Shown in pieces: positions 54,787-64,000 of a DNA stretch of 64,000 nucleotides. A model generated the notes under the pieces. The model made no database searches. It saw only the letters and a list, made by a program, of their open reading frames with translations, and had not been told where the DNA came from. The stretch covers positions 1 through 64,000 of the forward strand of contig CAZTBW010000006.1 in the NCBI GenBank assembly GCA_964612555.1. Reading direction: 5' to 3'. Every line of letters begins with the position of its first letter. Positions within the stretch are counted from its first letter, which is position 1. Source of the stretch: DAOLCO01 sp964612555. Lineage in GTDB: Bacteria > Bdellovibrionota_C > UBA2361 > SZUA-149 > DAOLCO01. A program made the translations under genes and the position numbers.

Positions 54787-54811
54787 AGATTTTCCCTCTT
54801 ATATAGTATGT

Positions 54812-56869
54812 TTATTGATCTTTTAAGCGATAGAGCCTTATACCATTCATTGACCAGTCGAATATGGGAATCCCATCCATTAACTCAAGCCGGATTGTTT
54901 GTAATGGTATTTCTTCAAAACGAATATCCCATAATGCCGGAATAGAGGCGTAACTGAATCCTCGTATTTCTTTGTAAAGTGGAATAGCTCTCATATCATA
55001 TATTGTAACAAGCTCTCCGGTTTCAGCATGATACCCGGATATTTTAAGAGAATTGGGGGTGTCATGAGGGAATCCGCTATGATCAAGCACTATCCTGACG
55101 ATATTTTCCGGTTCACGAAATTTTATTTCAATTGCCATACCCGGGGATTGGGGTTTTCCACTACCCCAGCGGGTTTTTGGGTCGTTATCAATGAGCGCAT
55201 TTACGTTTTTTGCAATTTCAGAGGGTTCTTCTCCCCAGGGAGGGATAAAGAAAGAAATCTGCTCTAATGAAACAGGTATGAGTTCTCCTTCCGGTAATAC
55301 ATATTTAATCTGATCCAGAATAGTATAGTGTTCAAGTTCAGTTTCCCTGAAAGAAAGACCAACAGAGTGCATCCAGTGCTCAAAAAACTTTGATTCCCCA
55401 TGAGCAAGGACAAATACCTTTCCAATGACTTCGTAATGAGGGTTTTCAGATTCATACTTGAGGATTCTTGAAGTGCGTGGGTTGCCAAAGCGGGTAAAAG
55501 TGATTTTTTCATTGGTTTCAAATGCCACCCGATAGCCAACCCAGTAGTTTGTATAAATGTGGGTATATCCTTGAGCGTTTAACCATTCATATAGCTCGGA
55601 ATGGTCTTCGGCGACCCGCTCTTTCTTGTAAATGATAGGCTGTCCCTCGTCTGCTATTCCGTGCAGATAATTGGAATTAAGGTTCAGGCAGAGGTGTGCA
55701 ATAATCAGAAGCCCCCCAAAACTCCTGAAAATAAAACTCTTCTGAGTAATCAGACGGGCAATACAAAGTCCTGTCAGCAGAGGAATAACAGAGTACAAGG
55801 GGAGCAGGTATCTGGGTGCTTTTGATAACCAGCCAAAGCTACTGAGAGAGAAAATTGTTGGAACAAAAATCAGGAAAAGAACAAGAAAAAATACTGAAAG
55901 AATACTTTTTTTGGAGAAACGATTATCGGGTTTAACTACATGGAGTACTACTGCACTTATAATAGTCAGGGCATAGAGAGTATATGCGTAAGTGGTTGCA
56001 CCATGATAAATATCAGCATCACTCCAGAACTGCCGTGCTCCCAAAATGATCGGTAGCGCCGTATTCCAGTAATCAGAAAAATATTTTGCCGCATTACCCC
56101 CCGCGGTGCTCCCGAAAAGCACCTCAAAACTTGACCAGGCAGGTTCCATAAAAATGTTATGATACCAGAAAGGGAGCCCTCCTAAAACAAAGCCCAAGAG
56201 AGAAAGAAATGTGATTTTTGCTATTATAAGGGGAGATTTATAGGAAAGTAATTTCAGGAAAAGAACAATCCCCAGGGGAGCTATATAGAAAATAATCTGG
56301 TTATTAGTCCACCATCCAAGACCAAGAAAGACAGATATCAGTATCCAGAGAGTTCGATCTTTTATGTAATTACTCTTTTCTCGCTTGAGTAAAACCAGAG
56401 AAAAGAAGATAGCAAGAGACCCAATAAAAAGAGTCTCTATAAAACCTCCACGAGCTTTCAGGCTCCATATCACAAGAGGACTTGGTGGTATTGCTACCAG
56501 AAGAGCAGCTATTCTGGCAGCAGGTTTTCCGGCAAGGAGAAGACCGCAGGCATATACAATTCCGATAAAAAGAATGGAAAAAGTTAGCGGTACCAGTTTT
56601 AAGGCGTAATTGTTTATGCCGAAAAAATAGAATGATGCGGCAGCACATATTGCCTCCAGTGAACCCATGTACGCCTGACCATAATAAAAGATCGGGACAT
56701 CATATCCTTCAAGGATATGCTTACCCATGAGTCCGACAACTGCCTCGTCTGATTCAATACCTGCCTGATTATGAAACAGTAAAATCAATCTGGGAACAAG
56801 CCCAAGAAGCATAAATGCAATTGCTTCGTACCACTGAGAATATTCAAATTTTTTGTCTGAACCCGTCAT
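54812..56869 (-). CDS. GT-C glycosyltransferase with C-terminal F5/8C-like domain
   Basis: This 685-residue membrane enzyme resembles PMT/ArnT-type GT-C transferases that use a lipid-linked sugar. The first loop carries IESDEAVVG (Asp41-Glu42, the catalytic acidic site), then about ten membrane segments. The C-terminal periplasmic part (about 565-680) has LIDNDPKTRWGSG, IEIKFREPENIVRIVLDHSG, and NSLKISGY, matching the F5/8 type C (discoidin) sugar-binding fold. It is the last gene of the polysaccharide operon and overlaps the preceding one by 4 bases. Confidence 0.78.
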   Translation of the reverse strand: MTGSDKKFEYSQWYEAIAFMLLGLVPRLILLFHNQAGIESDEAVVGLMGKHILEGYDVPIFYYGQAYMGSLEAICAAASFYFFGINNYALKLVPLTFSILFIGIVYACGLLLAGKPAARIAALLVAIPPSPLVIWSLKARGGFIETLFIGSLAIFFSLVLLKREKSNYIKDRTLWILISVFLGLGWWTNNQIIFYIAPLGIVLFLKLLSYKSPLIIAKITFLSLLGFVLGGLPFWYHNIFMEPAWSSFEVLFGSTAGGNAAKYFSDYWNTALPIILGARQFWSDADIYHGATTYAYTLYALTIISAVVLHVVKPDNRFSKKSILSVFFLVLFLIFVPTIFSLSSFGWLSKAPRYLLPLYSVIPLLTGLCIARLITQKSFIFRSFGGLLIIAHLCLNLNSNYLHGIADEGQPIIYKKERVAEDHSELYEWLNAQGYTHIYTNYWVGYRVAFETNEKITFTRFGNPRTSRILKYESENPHYEVIGKVFVLAHGESKFFEHWMHSVGLSFRETELEHYTILDQIKYVLPEGELIPVSLEQISFFIPPWGEEPSEIAKNVNALIDNDPKTRWGSGKPQSPGMAIEIKFREPENIVRIVLDHSGFPHDTPNSLKISGYHAETGELVTIYDMRAIPLYKEIRGFSYASIPALWDIRFEEIPLQTIRLELMDGIPIFDWSMNGIRLYRLKDQ

Positions 56870-58092
56870 GCTCTTTTTTGTAAAGCGAATAAGTATTTTT
56901 TATAAATATCAAGTGTCTGTTTTGTTGTTTTATCCCAGGTAAAACAACGTGCCTGTTCTATCCCCATTTCTATACGTTCTTTTATAAAGGCAGGATTGTT
57001 CTTTTTTTCCTGAAGCAGAGTGTGGACTTCAGAAACCCAGAGACCTGACTCATTATCAGGCAGCTTCCATCCCGCATTTCCCACAACCTCCGGCATACAG
57101 GAGTTATCACCCGTTATTACCACAAGACCTGCCGCCATAGCTTCCAGTACCGGTAAACCAAATCCCTCATATAAACTGGGGAATATAAACAAATCAGAAT
57201 GCTGGTACAAGCGGTGGAGCGTATTTTCATCCACGTAGCCACTGAGATGAACCAGAGACTCAAGTTCCAGGCGCTTCCTATCTGATACCAGTGCAGGATA
57301 TTTATCGTCTTTGGTATAGTTTCCGGCAAGTATAAGATGAAACCCCCCGTCCTTCTGAATTGATTCGATCTTATTGAGCTCAGCCACTACATTCAGAAGA
57401 AAAGGAATGTTTTTTCTTGCATCTATTCCCCCGATATAAAGAGCCGTATGTGCACCCGTGGGAATCTGGAAAGTTTTATTTAGAAAATGAGGGTCATCTT
57501 TTTTCCCTAAAGCATTAATTTTAAAAAAAGACTCATCTACCCCCAGATAGGTTACATGAACATGCTCTTCCGGTACTTCTATGATTTCAATAATATCTTT
57601 TTTACTCGCTTCACTGATGGTGATGATACCCAGGGCGGAGCGAATTGCACATCGTTCCAGATATCTGGCAAATTTGTAACGAAGCCCTCCCACACCTTTT
57701 TGATAGAGCGCAGGAAACTTAAGAGGAATGAGATCAAGAACCGTGAGTAGTTGAGGTACTGTGGGAAACGCAGGGGCATCACCATGAAAAAAGAAATGAG
57801 CAAGGGATGCATTAAGTGCGGAGAGATTTCGGTTCATGCAGCACTGGGATTCAAAAGTAACTTTCCCTGCGGGGAGGATTGAAGAAAGTTTTTTTTGAAA
57901 AGGAGTAAGTGAGAGTTTCTCACTACTGATATTAAGAATGGAAAAATCGTGTTTTGGAAAATTATCAAAACGGCTTACCACTTCTCGTACATATCTTCCC
58001 GTACCTCTTCCAAAATGAGCTCTGAAATCGGGCTCAAGTGCTCTGGTATCTACTGCAACAGTGGGTAATGAAGTGGTGCCGGCTTTTTCCAT
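56866..58092 (-). CDS. GT4-family glycosyltransferase
   Basis: The 408-residue protein has a GT-B fold of the GT4 family. The N-terminus has HFGRGTGRYVREV (a mannosyltransferase-like start) and the donor domain has PSLYEGFGLPVLEAMAAGLVVITGD and MPEVVGNAG, with the E-x7-E motif. ILNVVAEL and LILAGNY fit the donor-binding helix. Substrate sugar is not determined. It starts 8 bases after the preceding GT4 gene. Confidence 0.88.
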   Translation of the reverse strand: MEKAGTTSLPTVAVDTRALEPDFRAHFGRGTGRYVREVVSRFDNFPKHDFSILNISSEKLSLTPFQKKLSSILPAGKVTFESQCCMNRNLSALNASLAHFFFHGDAPAFPTVPQLLTVLDLIPLKFPALYQKGVGGLRYKFARYLERCAIRSALGIITISEASKKDIIEIIEVPEEHVHVTYLGVDESFFKINALGKKDDPHFLNKTFQIPTGAHTALYIGGIDARKNIPFLLNVVAELNKIESIQKDGGFHLILAGNYTKDDKYPALVSDRKRLELESLVHLSGYVDENTLHRLYQHSDLFIFPSLYEGFGLPVLEAMAAGLVVITGDNSCMPEVVGNAGWKLPDNESGLWVSEVHTLLQEKKNNPAFIKERIEMGIEQARCFTWDKTTKQTLDIYKKYLFALQKRA

Positions 58093-58100
58093 GTTAAAAA

Positions 58101-59225
58101 TCAGGCAGCTTGTTTCCTGGAAGTAAGTCGATCAAGTAGTTTTTCCCTGAGAGACGTTTTGAAAGCATCAAGATGATATTTTTCTATGTGCCGAAGACCA
58201 TATTCAATCAGATTACTCTTCTGTTTTGAATCATTAAGAAGCTGATGCATGAGTATTCCAAGATACAGGGGGTCTTTTTTATTCATCAGGATACCCCCAT
58301 CTCCGATTGTTTCGGGTATGGCAGTCGCATTATAGGCAATGACGGGAAGTTTGAAATACAGCGCTTCAATAAGGGGAACACAAAAGCCCTCATGTTCACT
58401 CATGCAGACATATATATCTGAACCCTCGAAAAAAGCTCTTAGCTCATCATCCGAGACAGAACCTACAAATTCAACCAAGCCCTTAAGACGAAGTGTCTGA
58501 GTAAGTTTTCTTAACTCAAACGAGTAAATTTCGGTATCCGTATCACTTCCCACGAGCCAGAGTTTCGAGTCCTTATCAAATTTGTGATGATAGAAATAGA
58601 AGCCCTTGATAATATCTTCAATACACTTATTGGGAGCAAAGCGACCAACGTGAAGAATGTTTCTTCCCCCGTGGTCTCTCAGTGCGGCAAGGATTCCGGG
58701 ATTAGCTGGTTTATTCCAGCGCTCAGGGTCAAGTGTCAGGGGAAGTACTTGAACCTCTCCCGCTCCCATTTCTTTTACTTCCTTTGCATTAAAGCTGGAA
58801 TCGGCAAGTACCAGATCGGTTTCTTTTAAAAGGAGAGGAAGTTCTTCTCTACCTTTGATGAGATCTGCCGTGACCCGGGAATTATAAGGGGAGTACCACT
58901 CTACAGGAGTCAGGTTATGATACACAAGAACCCTGAAGGCGTGTTTCAAAGAGGCATAGAGTTCATTAAAAGGTGAGGTGATTGAGTAATGTAAAAGGAC
59001 GGCATGACCACTGGAGTCCTCTTTAAATGTACTGATATCAAGAGGAATCCCTTTTAATTTTTCATGGGTATGCACAGAATAGATGTCTGATTTATAACCC
59101 ATCTCTCTTAGTAAGCGCATGATGGTGAGGGCTTCTCCCGAAATCGCATCACCGTATTGAAGCGTATGCACGAATTGATCAATACGATTTACAGAATGGG
59201 TGATACTTGAAGCAGAGTTATTCAT
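58101..59225 (-). CDS. GT4-family glycosyltransferase
   Basis: The 374-residue GT-B enzyme has an N-terminal acceptor domain (TLQYGDAISGEALTIMRLLREMGY) and C-terminal donor site with ILHVGRFAPNKCIEDIIKGF and MSEHEGFCVPLIEALYFKLPVIAY (E-x7-E) and AIPETIGDGG. It lies 17 bases after the ABC permease gene. With the other glycosyltransferase it probably builds the repeat unit exported by Wzm/Wzt. Confidence 0.88.
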   Translation of the reverse strand: MNNSASSITHSVNRIDQFVHTLQYGDAISGEALTIMRLLREMGYKSDIYSVHTHEKLKGIPLDISTFKEDSSGHAVLLHYSITSPFNELYASLKHAFRVLVYHNLTPVEWYSPYNSRVTADLIKGREELPLLLKETDLVLADSSFNAKEVKEMGAGEVQVLPLTLDPERWNKPANPGILAALRDHGGRNILHVGRFAPNKCIEDIIKGFYFYHHKFDKDSKLWLVGSDTDTEIYSFELRKLTQTLRLKGLVEFVGSVSDDELRAFFEGSDIYVCMSEHEGFCVPLIEALYFKLPVIAYNATAIPETIGDGGILMNKKDPLYLGILMHQLLNDSKQKSNLIEYGLRHIEKYHLDAFKTSLREKLLDRLTSRKQAA

Positions 59226-59242
59226 GGCTTTGATATAGCATC

Positions 59243-60022
59243 CTAAACAGATTCAGCGAATTGATCCCGATAAAGGTTAAATACATAACACCCGGCAAAA
59301 AAAACAATAAACGCCATACCACCCAGTGCTGCGATGTTGATGAGAGAAGGAAAAACACCTTCAAGGAATATGTTATGATACTGCTGGATGATTTGCGCCA
59401 TAGGGTTAAATGTAAGTGAGAATCTGAAACGCTCCGGAACGCTTGAAGCCGGATAGATAATAGGACAGAGGAAGAACCAAAGGGTAATCAGGTTTCCCAG
59501 GATATGCTGAATGTCTCTGTAATATACATTTAAAGAAGAGAGAATAAGAGATAATCCGAGCATAAAAAGCAATTGTAGAAACAGTATAAGGGGTAGTGCA
59601 AGAATGGTACTTTGAGGTGGGATACCGGAGTACCACATGATAATCAGTAAAAGAGGGAGTGCAAGAACAAAGTGTACCAGATTTGTGATTACACTGACCA
59701 CAGGGAGGATATGAGCCGGAAAAATGGCTTTTGTTATGAGACTTCCCCCTCCGCTGATTGCGCTTGTTGATTCTATAAGCCCCGAAGAGAACCAGATCCA
59801 GGGAAGAAGCCCGGTAAACATGAAAATAGTATAATGCTCTACATCATCAAATCGAATGTAGTACTTAAATACCAGAGAGTACACCGCAATAAGACAAAGC
59901 GGATTCAAAAAAGACCACAAAAACCCAAGCAGTGAACCTCTGTAACGAGCATGCAGGTGTCGTCCCACAAGCGCATATACCAGCATCCGGAATTTCCATA
60001 ATTCATTTACTATACGAATCAT
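59243..60022 (-). CDS. wzm: ABC-2 permease for polysaccharide export (Wzm)
   Basis: This integral membrane permease exports O-antigen or capsular polysaccharide across the inner membrane. It begins with a basic amphipathic stretch (LVYALVGRHLHARYRGSLLGFLW), then about six membrane segments, with FNPMAQIIQQYHNIFLEG near the end, both typical of Wzm/TagG. Its start overlaps the Wzt stop by 4 bases. Confidence 0.9.
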   Translation of the reverse strand: MIRIVNELWKFRMLVYALVGRHLHARYRGSLLGFLWSFLNPLCLIAVYSLVFKYYIRFDDVEHYTIFMFTGLLPWIWFSSGLIESTSAISGGGSLITKAIFPAHILPVVSVITNLVHFVLALPLLLIIMWYSGIPPQSTILALPLILFLQLLFMLGLSLILSSLNVYYRDIQHILGNLITLWFFLCPIIYPASSVPERFRFSLTFNPMAQIIQQYHNIFLEGVFPSLINIAALGGMAFIVFFAGCYVFNLYRDQFAESV

Positions 60023-61407
60023 GCGGACACCTTTTTTTCTCTGCTGTCTGAGGTGTTTTCAAAACAATAATCAGTGTCCCAGTTCATCTCAGGATAAACG
60101 ACACCCACTGCGGAGTGATTTTTGTTTCGTACCTGAAATTTGTGCATACGGTGATGGTAATCATAAGGAGTTCCATCTTCTGCGTGAGCTGCAACATTCA
60201 TGAAAAAACTGCCTTCAGTAAGCCCAAGGCGGTGTATATGACATCGAATTTTCCCATGCCTTATATTGGCATTCTCTATTCCTTCCTGAGTGATATACTC
60301 TTCCAGTTCTTTTTGAATATCGGGGTGCATGCCGGTATTGGTTCCATATACCTCAAGCCCGTCAATTCTAATGATTCCAATACCAAAAACCAAATCCTTG
60401 GGAAGAGCCGGGCTTGAAAAAGAAATCTCAACAGTAAGATGATCGTCTTCATTAAAAATCCATTGAGCTTGATTTTTAGAATCGATCAGTTGAATAGAGT
60501 CAATGATAACTTCTTTATTGCCCCAGCGTTTACTGTCAGTACTAGCGGTAGTGTTTGCTTTTTCGGCAGGAGCAGAGATATCCTCTTGAACTTCGATTTC
60601 CCGGTTTTCAAGTTCTTTCTTTTCTTGTGCGCGAATACTTCCCAGATACGCATCGGAAATTTCCCGGGGATGACCTTTTTGTCTAATGGTTCCCCGATCA
60701 AGCCATACTGCTTCATCACACCATTTACTGACAGAGGACAGGTCATGAGTAACGAAAACAAGAGTTTTCCCTTCTCTTTTGAATTCGCTGATGGAATCCT
60801 GACAGCGGTTGATAAAATGTGCATCACCTACGGCAAGTACTTCATCCACCAGCAGGATGTCAGGTTTGGTATGTATCGCAAGACTGAAACCAAGCCGCAT
60901 GTACATTCCCGATGAATAGGTACGAACCGGTTCATCTATTACATGGGCAAGCTCGGCATATTCCACTATTTTATCAAATTGCGTTTTAATTTCCTTTCGG
61001 GAGAGACCAAACATGATTCCGCCAAGGAAGATATTTTCTCTTCCGGTAAAATCGGGATGAAACCCCGCACCCAGTTCTATAAGGGCACTTACTTTACCAT
61101 GTACGCTGATAGTGCCGGAGTCGGGAGTGTAAATACCCGCGACGAGTTTTAGTACGGTAGATTTCCCCGACCCGTTTCTTCCAATTAAAGCCGTCGATGA
61201 ACCGGCAGGGAACTCAAGTGAAATATTATCAAGTGCTTTATTACGTTTAAATTCCAGGTGATCGATCTGGGGATTTTTTTTTATCCCTTTTATTTTATGA
61301 ACCAGAAATGTTTTAAGGGTGGAGTAGGTCGTAGGGGTGCCGGAAGTCTTTCTAAAGACTTTACTCACATTTTTTATGCTAATTGAACCCGGAGACTTAT
61401 CAGACAC
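60019..61407 (-). CDS. wzt: ABC ATPase for polysaccharide export (Wzt), with C-terminal domain
   Basis: The ATPase has Walker A LIGRNGSGKS (76-83), the signature YSSGMYMRLGFSLA and Walker B ILLVDEVLAVGD. After the ATPase (to about residue 255) a linker and a C-terminal beta-sandwich (about 305-455, with LTVEISFSSPALPKDLVFGIGIIRIDG) match the Wzt C-terminal carbohydrate-binding domain that recognises the polymer's cap or repeat in known systems. At 462 residues it is a long Wzt. It is the first gene of the operon. Confidence 0.9.
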   Translation of the reverse strand: MSDKSPGSISIKNVSKVFRKTSGTPTTYSTLKTFLVHKIKGIKKNPQIDHLEFKRNKALDNISLEFPAGSSTALIGRNGSGKSTVLKLVAGIYTPDSGTISVHGKVSALIELGAGFHPDFTGRENIFLGGIMFGLSRKEIKTQFDKIVEYAELAHVIDEPVRTYSSGMYMRLGFSLAIHTKPDILLVDEVLAVGDAHFINRCQDSISEFKREGKTLVFVTHDLSSVSKWCDEAVWLDRGTIRQKGHPREISDAYLGSIRAQEKKELENREIEVQEDISAPAEKANTTASTDSKRWGNKEVIIDSIQLIDSKNQAQWIFNEDDHLTVEISFSSPALPKDLVFGIGIIRIDGLEVYGTNTGMHPDIQKELEEYITQEGIENANIRHGKIRCHIHRLGLTEGSFFMNVAAHAEDGTPYDYHHRMHKFQVRNKNHSAVGVVYPEMNWDTDYCFENTSDSREKKVSA

Positions 61408-61533
61408 CTGCTACCAGACTATATATAATAAGTAGTATAAACTTACCTGCCTGATACTTAATAAGCATAAGAAAGTCAAACGCTTAGACATTTTTGCTGA
61501 AGCAAACTTGTTTCATTACAACAGCTTATGAAT

Positions 61534-61794
61534 CTATAATGACATTTCCGGTTCTTCATCCTGATCTCCGAAAGGATTGACCTCTTCGATGTCGGGAGGG
61601 GAGCCTGATGATTTCGTAGCGGACTCTGGCGACTCTTCGTGTTCTGAGCACTGATAAAGCAGAAAACAGAGCGCACCCAGGAAAAAGACCAGCAATATGG
61701 ATTTTTTGAAGACGGGTTTTGCGGAAGTAGGAAATCTGTCAGGATCCCAATCCCCCAGGTCTACTTGCTCATTTTGTTTTTTGTCATCTTCCAT
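61534..61794 (-). CDS. Hypothetical single-span membrane protein
   Basis: An 86-residue protein with one membrane segment (about residues 31-49, KSILLVFFLGALCFLLYQC), a charged N-terminal tail and an acidic, proline-rich C-terminal tail. No family recognised. It lies between wzt and serC and is divergent from serC. Confidence 0.5.
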   Translation of the reverse strand: MEDDKKQNEQVDLGDWDPDRFPTSAKPVFKKSILLVFFLGALCFLLYQCSEHEESPESATKSSGSPPDIEEVNPFGDQDEEPEMSL

Positions 61795-61862
61795 CGCAGG
61801 ATATATATAGTGAAGCCGGTACGAATTTAATTATTTCATTAATATATCATCAAATTATTTTT

Positions 61863-62933
61863 ATGAGAACGCAAAATTTTGCAGCAGGACCTTCATGCAT
61901 GCCTCTTCCCGTACTTGAGCGAATTCAAGAGTCAATACTTGAGTTTGAAGGAGAAGGCTTGGGTTTATTTGAAGTACCTCATCGGGGGAAAAAGTTTGAA
62001 AACTGTATTGAAGAGATTAAAGAGGCACTTCATCGCCTGCTGGAAATCCCTTCTTCACATGAAGTGATTTTCATTGGCGCAGGTGCAAGTCTTCAGTTTT
62101 CCATGATTCCCTTGAATTTTTCACTACCCGCTAAGGAAAACTACTATCTTCTCAGCGGCTCCTGGTCTAAAGCCGCTTTCAAGGAAGCAGAGTCAATTGT
62201 TCATGCAAGAAGTGCAGGGAGCTCGGAAGAAATTGGTTTTCGAAAACTTCCCCGGATAAGTGAAGATATTTCCAATGCGGCGTATCTTCATTATACAAGT
62301 AATAACACTATTTTTGGAACACAGTTTTCTTCACCTCCTGAGGTAAAAGGAACACGCCTGATCTGTGACGCTTCTTCTGACATCCTCTCAAGACCGGTTT
62401 CCCTAAAAGATCATGCGGCAATATACGCAGGTGCGCAAAAAAACCTGGGTACACCCGGCGTTACGATACTTATTATAAATAAAGATATGGTACCCGCTTC
62501 TCTTCCAAAAGTACCGAAAATGCTTCAGTATAATACATATCTGGAATCGAATTCTCTATATAACACTCCTCCTGTGTCAGCCATTCTCGTAGTAAGGGAG
62601 ATGCTACGCTGGATTGAGTCCTCAGGTGGTCTTTCAGAGATGGAAAAGCGTAATAAGGAAAAAGCAAAGAGAGTGTATGAAGTGCTTGATAAAAGCAGAC
62701 TTTATGTCCCTTATGCCGACTCTTCTGCCCGCTCCCTTATGAATGTTACTTTTACCCTTTCTGATGCTTCACTTGAAGCATCGCTTATCGGGTATCTTGA
62801 AAAGGAGAACTGTATCGGTCTGAAAGGTCACCGCAGCGTTGGTGGCTTTAGAATAAGTTTGTATAATGCGATTACGCTCGAAGATGTTGATGTCTTATGT
62901 GGAGTGCTTCGTGAATTTGAGAAAACAGCTTGA
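61863..62933 (+). CDS. serC: Phosphoserine aminotransferase
   Basis: SerC is the PLP-dependent enzyme that makes phosphoserine from 3-phosphohydroxypyruvate and glutamate. NFAAGPSCMP at the N-terminus, VPHRGKKFE, the PLP-lysine segment IYAGAQKNLGTPG (Lys193) and C-terminal GHRSVGGFRISLYNA match SerC. Length 356 is typical. It is divergent from the small membrane gene and ends convergently with the ZapG-like gene. Confidence 0.94.
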   Translation: MRTQNFAAGPSCMPLPVLERIQESILEFEGEGLGLFEVPHRGKKFENCIEEIKEALHRLLEIPSSHEVIFIGAGASLQFSMIPLNFSLPAKENYYLLSGSWSKAAFKEAESIVHARSAGSSEEIGFRKLPRISEDISNAAYLHYTSNNTIFGTQFSSPPEVKGTRLICDASSDILSRPVSLKDHAAIYAGAQKNLGTPGVTILIINKDMVPASLPKVPKMLQYNTYLESNSLYNTPPVSAILVVREMLRWIESSGGLSEMEKRNKEKAKRVYEVLDKSRLYVPYADSSARSLMNVTFTLSDASLEASLIGYLEKENCIGLKGHRSVGGFRISLYNAITLEDVDVLCGVLREFEKTA

Positions 62934-62963
62934 TATAGCAGTTTAATATAGCCGGGTGATATT

Positions 62964-63437
62964 TCAGGTAGCCGCTATATCCGGATTTTCCTGTTTTTCA
63001 TCCTCTTCGTTTTCGCTATTCTCTTCATCTTTATACTCTGAAGTATCTTCGGTGATTTTTTCTTCAGTGGCTTTTTCTTCAGCTTTCTCTTCTGGGGAAG
63101 GAGTTACTTCCAGTCTTAGTGCATGCGTATCCTTTGAGTATAGTGCCTGAAACTCGGGAGGGATGGGGAGTTTCTCCTGAATGGTTTTTGCAACTGCGGA
63201 GTATGCTTCCACTGTTTTTACAATACTTTCCTTTACCTGTACCAATTGCGTATTGAGGTCTCTTGATATTTCAAGTTTTTCCTGTTCGGCTTCATTTTTT
63301 ACTTTTTCAACTGCCTTTTTTATCCTTTTTTTTATTCCAAATGCGCTGAGCGAAATACCGAAAAACACACCAACAAAAAGGCATGCGGCTGAAAAAATTA
63401 AAAAAGAAGTATGAGAGTCGTAATTTAAAAATTCCAT
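62964..63437 (-). CDS. YhcB/ZapG-like membrane coiled-coil protein
   Basis: The 157-residue protein has one N-terminal membrane helix (about residues 11-33) then a coiled-coil (KKRIKKAVEKVKNEAEQEKLEISRDLN) and a segment AYSAVAKTIQEKLPIPPEFQALYS, which resembles DUF1043/YhcB proteins. The C-terminus (about 110-157) is very acidic and low complexity. YhcB (ZapG) is linked to envelope and division in E. coli. The similarity here is modest. Confidence 0.45.
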   Translation of the reverse strand: MEFLNYDSHTSFLIFSAACLFVGVFFGISLSAFGIKKRIKKAVEKVKNEAEQEKLEISRDLNTQLVQVKESIVKTVEAYSAVAKTIQEKLPIPPEFQALYSKDTHALRLEVTPSPEEKAEEKATEEKITEDTSEYKDEENSENEEDEKQENPDIAAT

Positions 63438-63520
63438 ATCAAGATTCTTTCAGGTGTATTGGTTTGTTATTGGTTTCTAATAGTCGCATGTTGAGACACA
63501 AAATGCAAAAAATCAGATTA

Positions 63521-64000
63521 TTATGATTCCATATCTACTTTACATGAAAGAAGGAGAGTTGAGGGTGCAGAATTTTCTCTTAAATATAAACTGCAATCGG
63601 TGCTACCAGATATTTTCAGGATAAGTTTGAATATAGACATCAAAGTTCTTATTGAGGAAGTATTTGGAGGATTTGTAAAAAGTGCCTCAATATCTCCCGG
63701 AGTTCCGGAATCTCCTCTTAGAGGGATACTTACTTCATCTTCTGTTTTGGATGTTTTGATTATCAGTTGGTAGTTGTAGTTTTCATTCTTGTAGTTGTTA
63801 TTCTTAAGTATGAGAGCACTTTCAAGGATATGAAGCGCTGTCGTATATGAACTGAAATCTCCCCCGGAATCGGTTTTTCGACAGATGACCCCGCACTTTT
63901 GTATTGTACTGCCCAGGAGATTTATTTTTTCTATTGTGGCAAGTGAGTCTTCCAGGCTGCTTTGGTCTATACTGTAGCCATGTCGCAAGTCCTGGATAAG
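63521..64000 (-). CDS. Partial gene, possibly sensor kinase-related
   Basis: The frame is open to the edge of the window, reading LIQDLRHGYSIDQSS from 64000 on the minus strand, so the start is outside. The DLRHGYS string and following helix (EDSLATIEKINLLGSTIQKCG) could be a degenerate histidine-kinase dimerisation helix, and the last part (LSCKVDMES) a partial ATPase-like domain, but neither is diagnostic. Only about 159 residues are visible. Function is not assigned. Confidence 0.4.
   Translation of the reverse strand, partial: LIQDLRHGYSIDQSSLEDSLATIEKINLLGSTIQKCGVICRKTDSGGDFSSYTTALHILESALILKNNNYKNENYNYQLIIKTSKTEDEVSIPLRGDSGTPGDIEALFTNPPNTSSIRTLMSIFKLILKISGSTDCSLYLRENSAPSTLLLSCKVDMES

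Noticed and set aside
1..64000. tRNA, rRNA, CRISPR, insertion sequence or prophage
   Set aside because: No cloverleaf, rRNA-like sequence, regularly spaced repeats, transposase or integrase was seen. The only repeats are the histone codon repeats and short inverted repeats.

Overview
The window is a gene-dense stretch (about 55 protein genes) of a low-to-medium GC chromosome from a diderm (Gram-negative type) bacterium. The outer-membrane maintenance genes mlaE-F-D-C, an O-antigen type ABC exporter (Wzm/Wzt) with glycosyltransferases, a YscN/FliI-family secretion ATPase and abundant Sec signal peptides support this. No rRNA, tRNA, CRISPR array, insertion sequence or prophage gene was seen. 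The lineage cannot be fixed from sequence alone. A double-length UvrA, a Lys/Ala-rich histone-H1-like protein, BshA (bacillithiol synthesis) and a class-1 large PurL in one genome suggest a poorly sampled lineage, perhaps deltaproteobacterial or Bdellovibrio-like; this is a weak inference.

Layout. 0-1.7 kb: an accessory nucleotidyltransferase with a 59-residue overlapping partner, then an unknown small protein followed by two terminators. 1.8-6 kb: tight + strand run lepB, ygfZ-like, hemW and a HerA-like ATPase. 6-9.3 kb: - strand operon rlmE-mlaE-mlaF-mlaD-mlaC (phospholipid transport). 9.4-17.6 kb: secreted SGNH hydrolase, a polytopic membrane protein, then purL, a frameshifted HAD phosphatase and mltG. 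17.6-21.4 kb: orphan VapB-like antitoxin with a striking operator palindrome, SseB-like protein, DtxR-type regulator, ankyrin protein, and a secreted HEXXH protease with a small lipoprotein. 21.4-30 kb: uvrA, a nucleoside deaminase and groES-groEL.

30-45 kb: two unknown proteins, a receiver-domain/CysZ-like/phospholipase-C-like gene run, bshA, an alpha/beta hydrolase, a membrane HEXXH protein, a glutamine synthetase, DUF3617, a YdjM-like membrane hydrolase, a tail-anchored Ser/Thr kinase, a membrane-anchored GH99-like glycosidase and recJ. 45-53 kb: three secreted proteins, a GspE/PilB ATPase, a small MCE-like protein, a stand-alone SctL-SctN type III secretion pair, a MeaB GTPase and the histone-like gene. 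53.5-53.7 kb: an unannotated structured RNA candidate with its own promoter and terminator, resembling the extended hairpin of 6S RNA. 53.7-61.4 kb: ychF, then a five-gene polysaccharide unit (wzt, wzm, two GT4 enzymes and a GT-C enzyme with a C-terminal F5/8C-like domain). 61.5-64 kb: small membrane proteins, serC and a partial gene that may be a sensor kinase.

Themes: envelope biogenesis (Mla, MltG, LepB, Wzm/Wzt, glycosyltransferases, secreted enzymes), core metabolism and repair (PurL, GlnA, SerC, UvrA, RecJ, GroESL), and several modules whose usual partners are absent from the window (SctL-SctN, GspE, VapB, MeaB, BshA).
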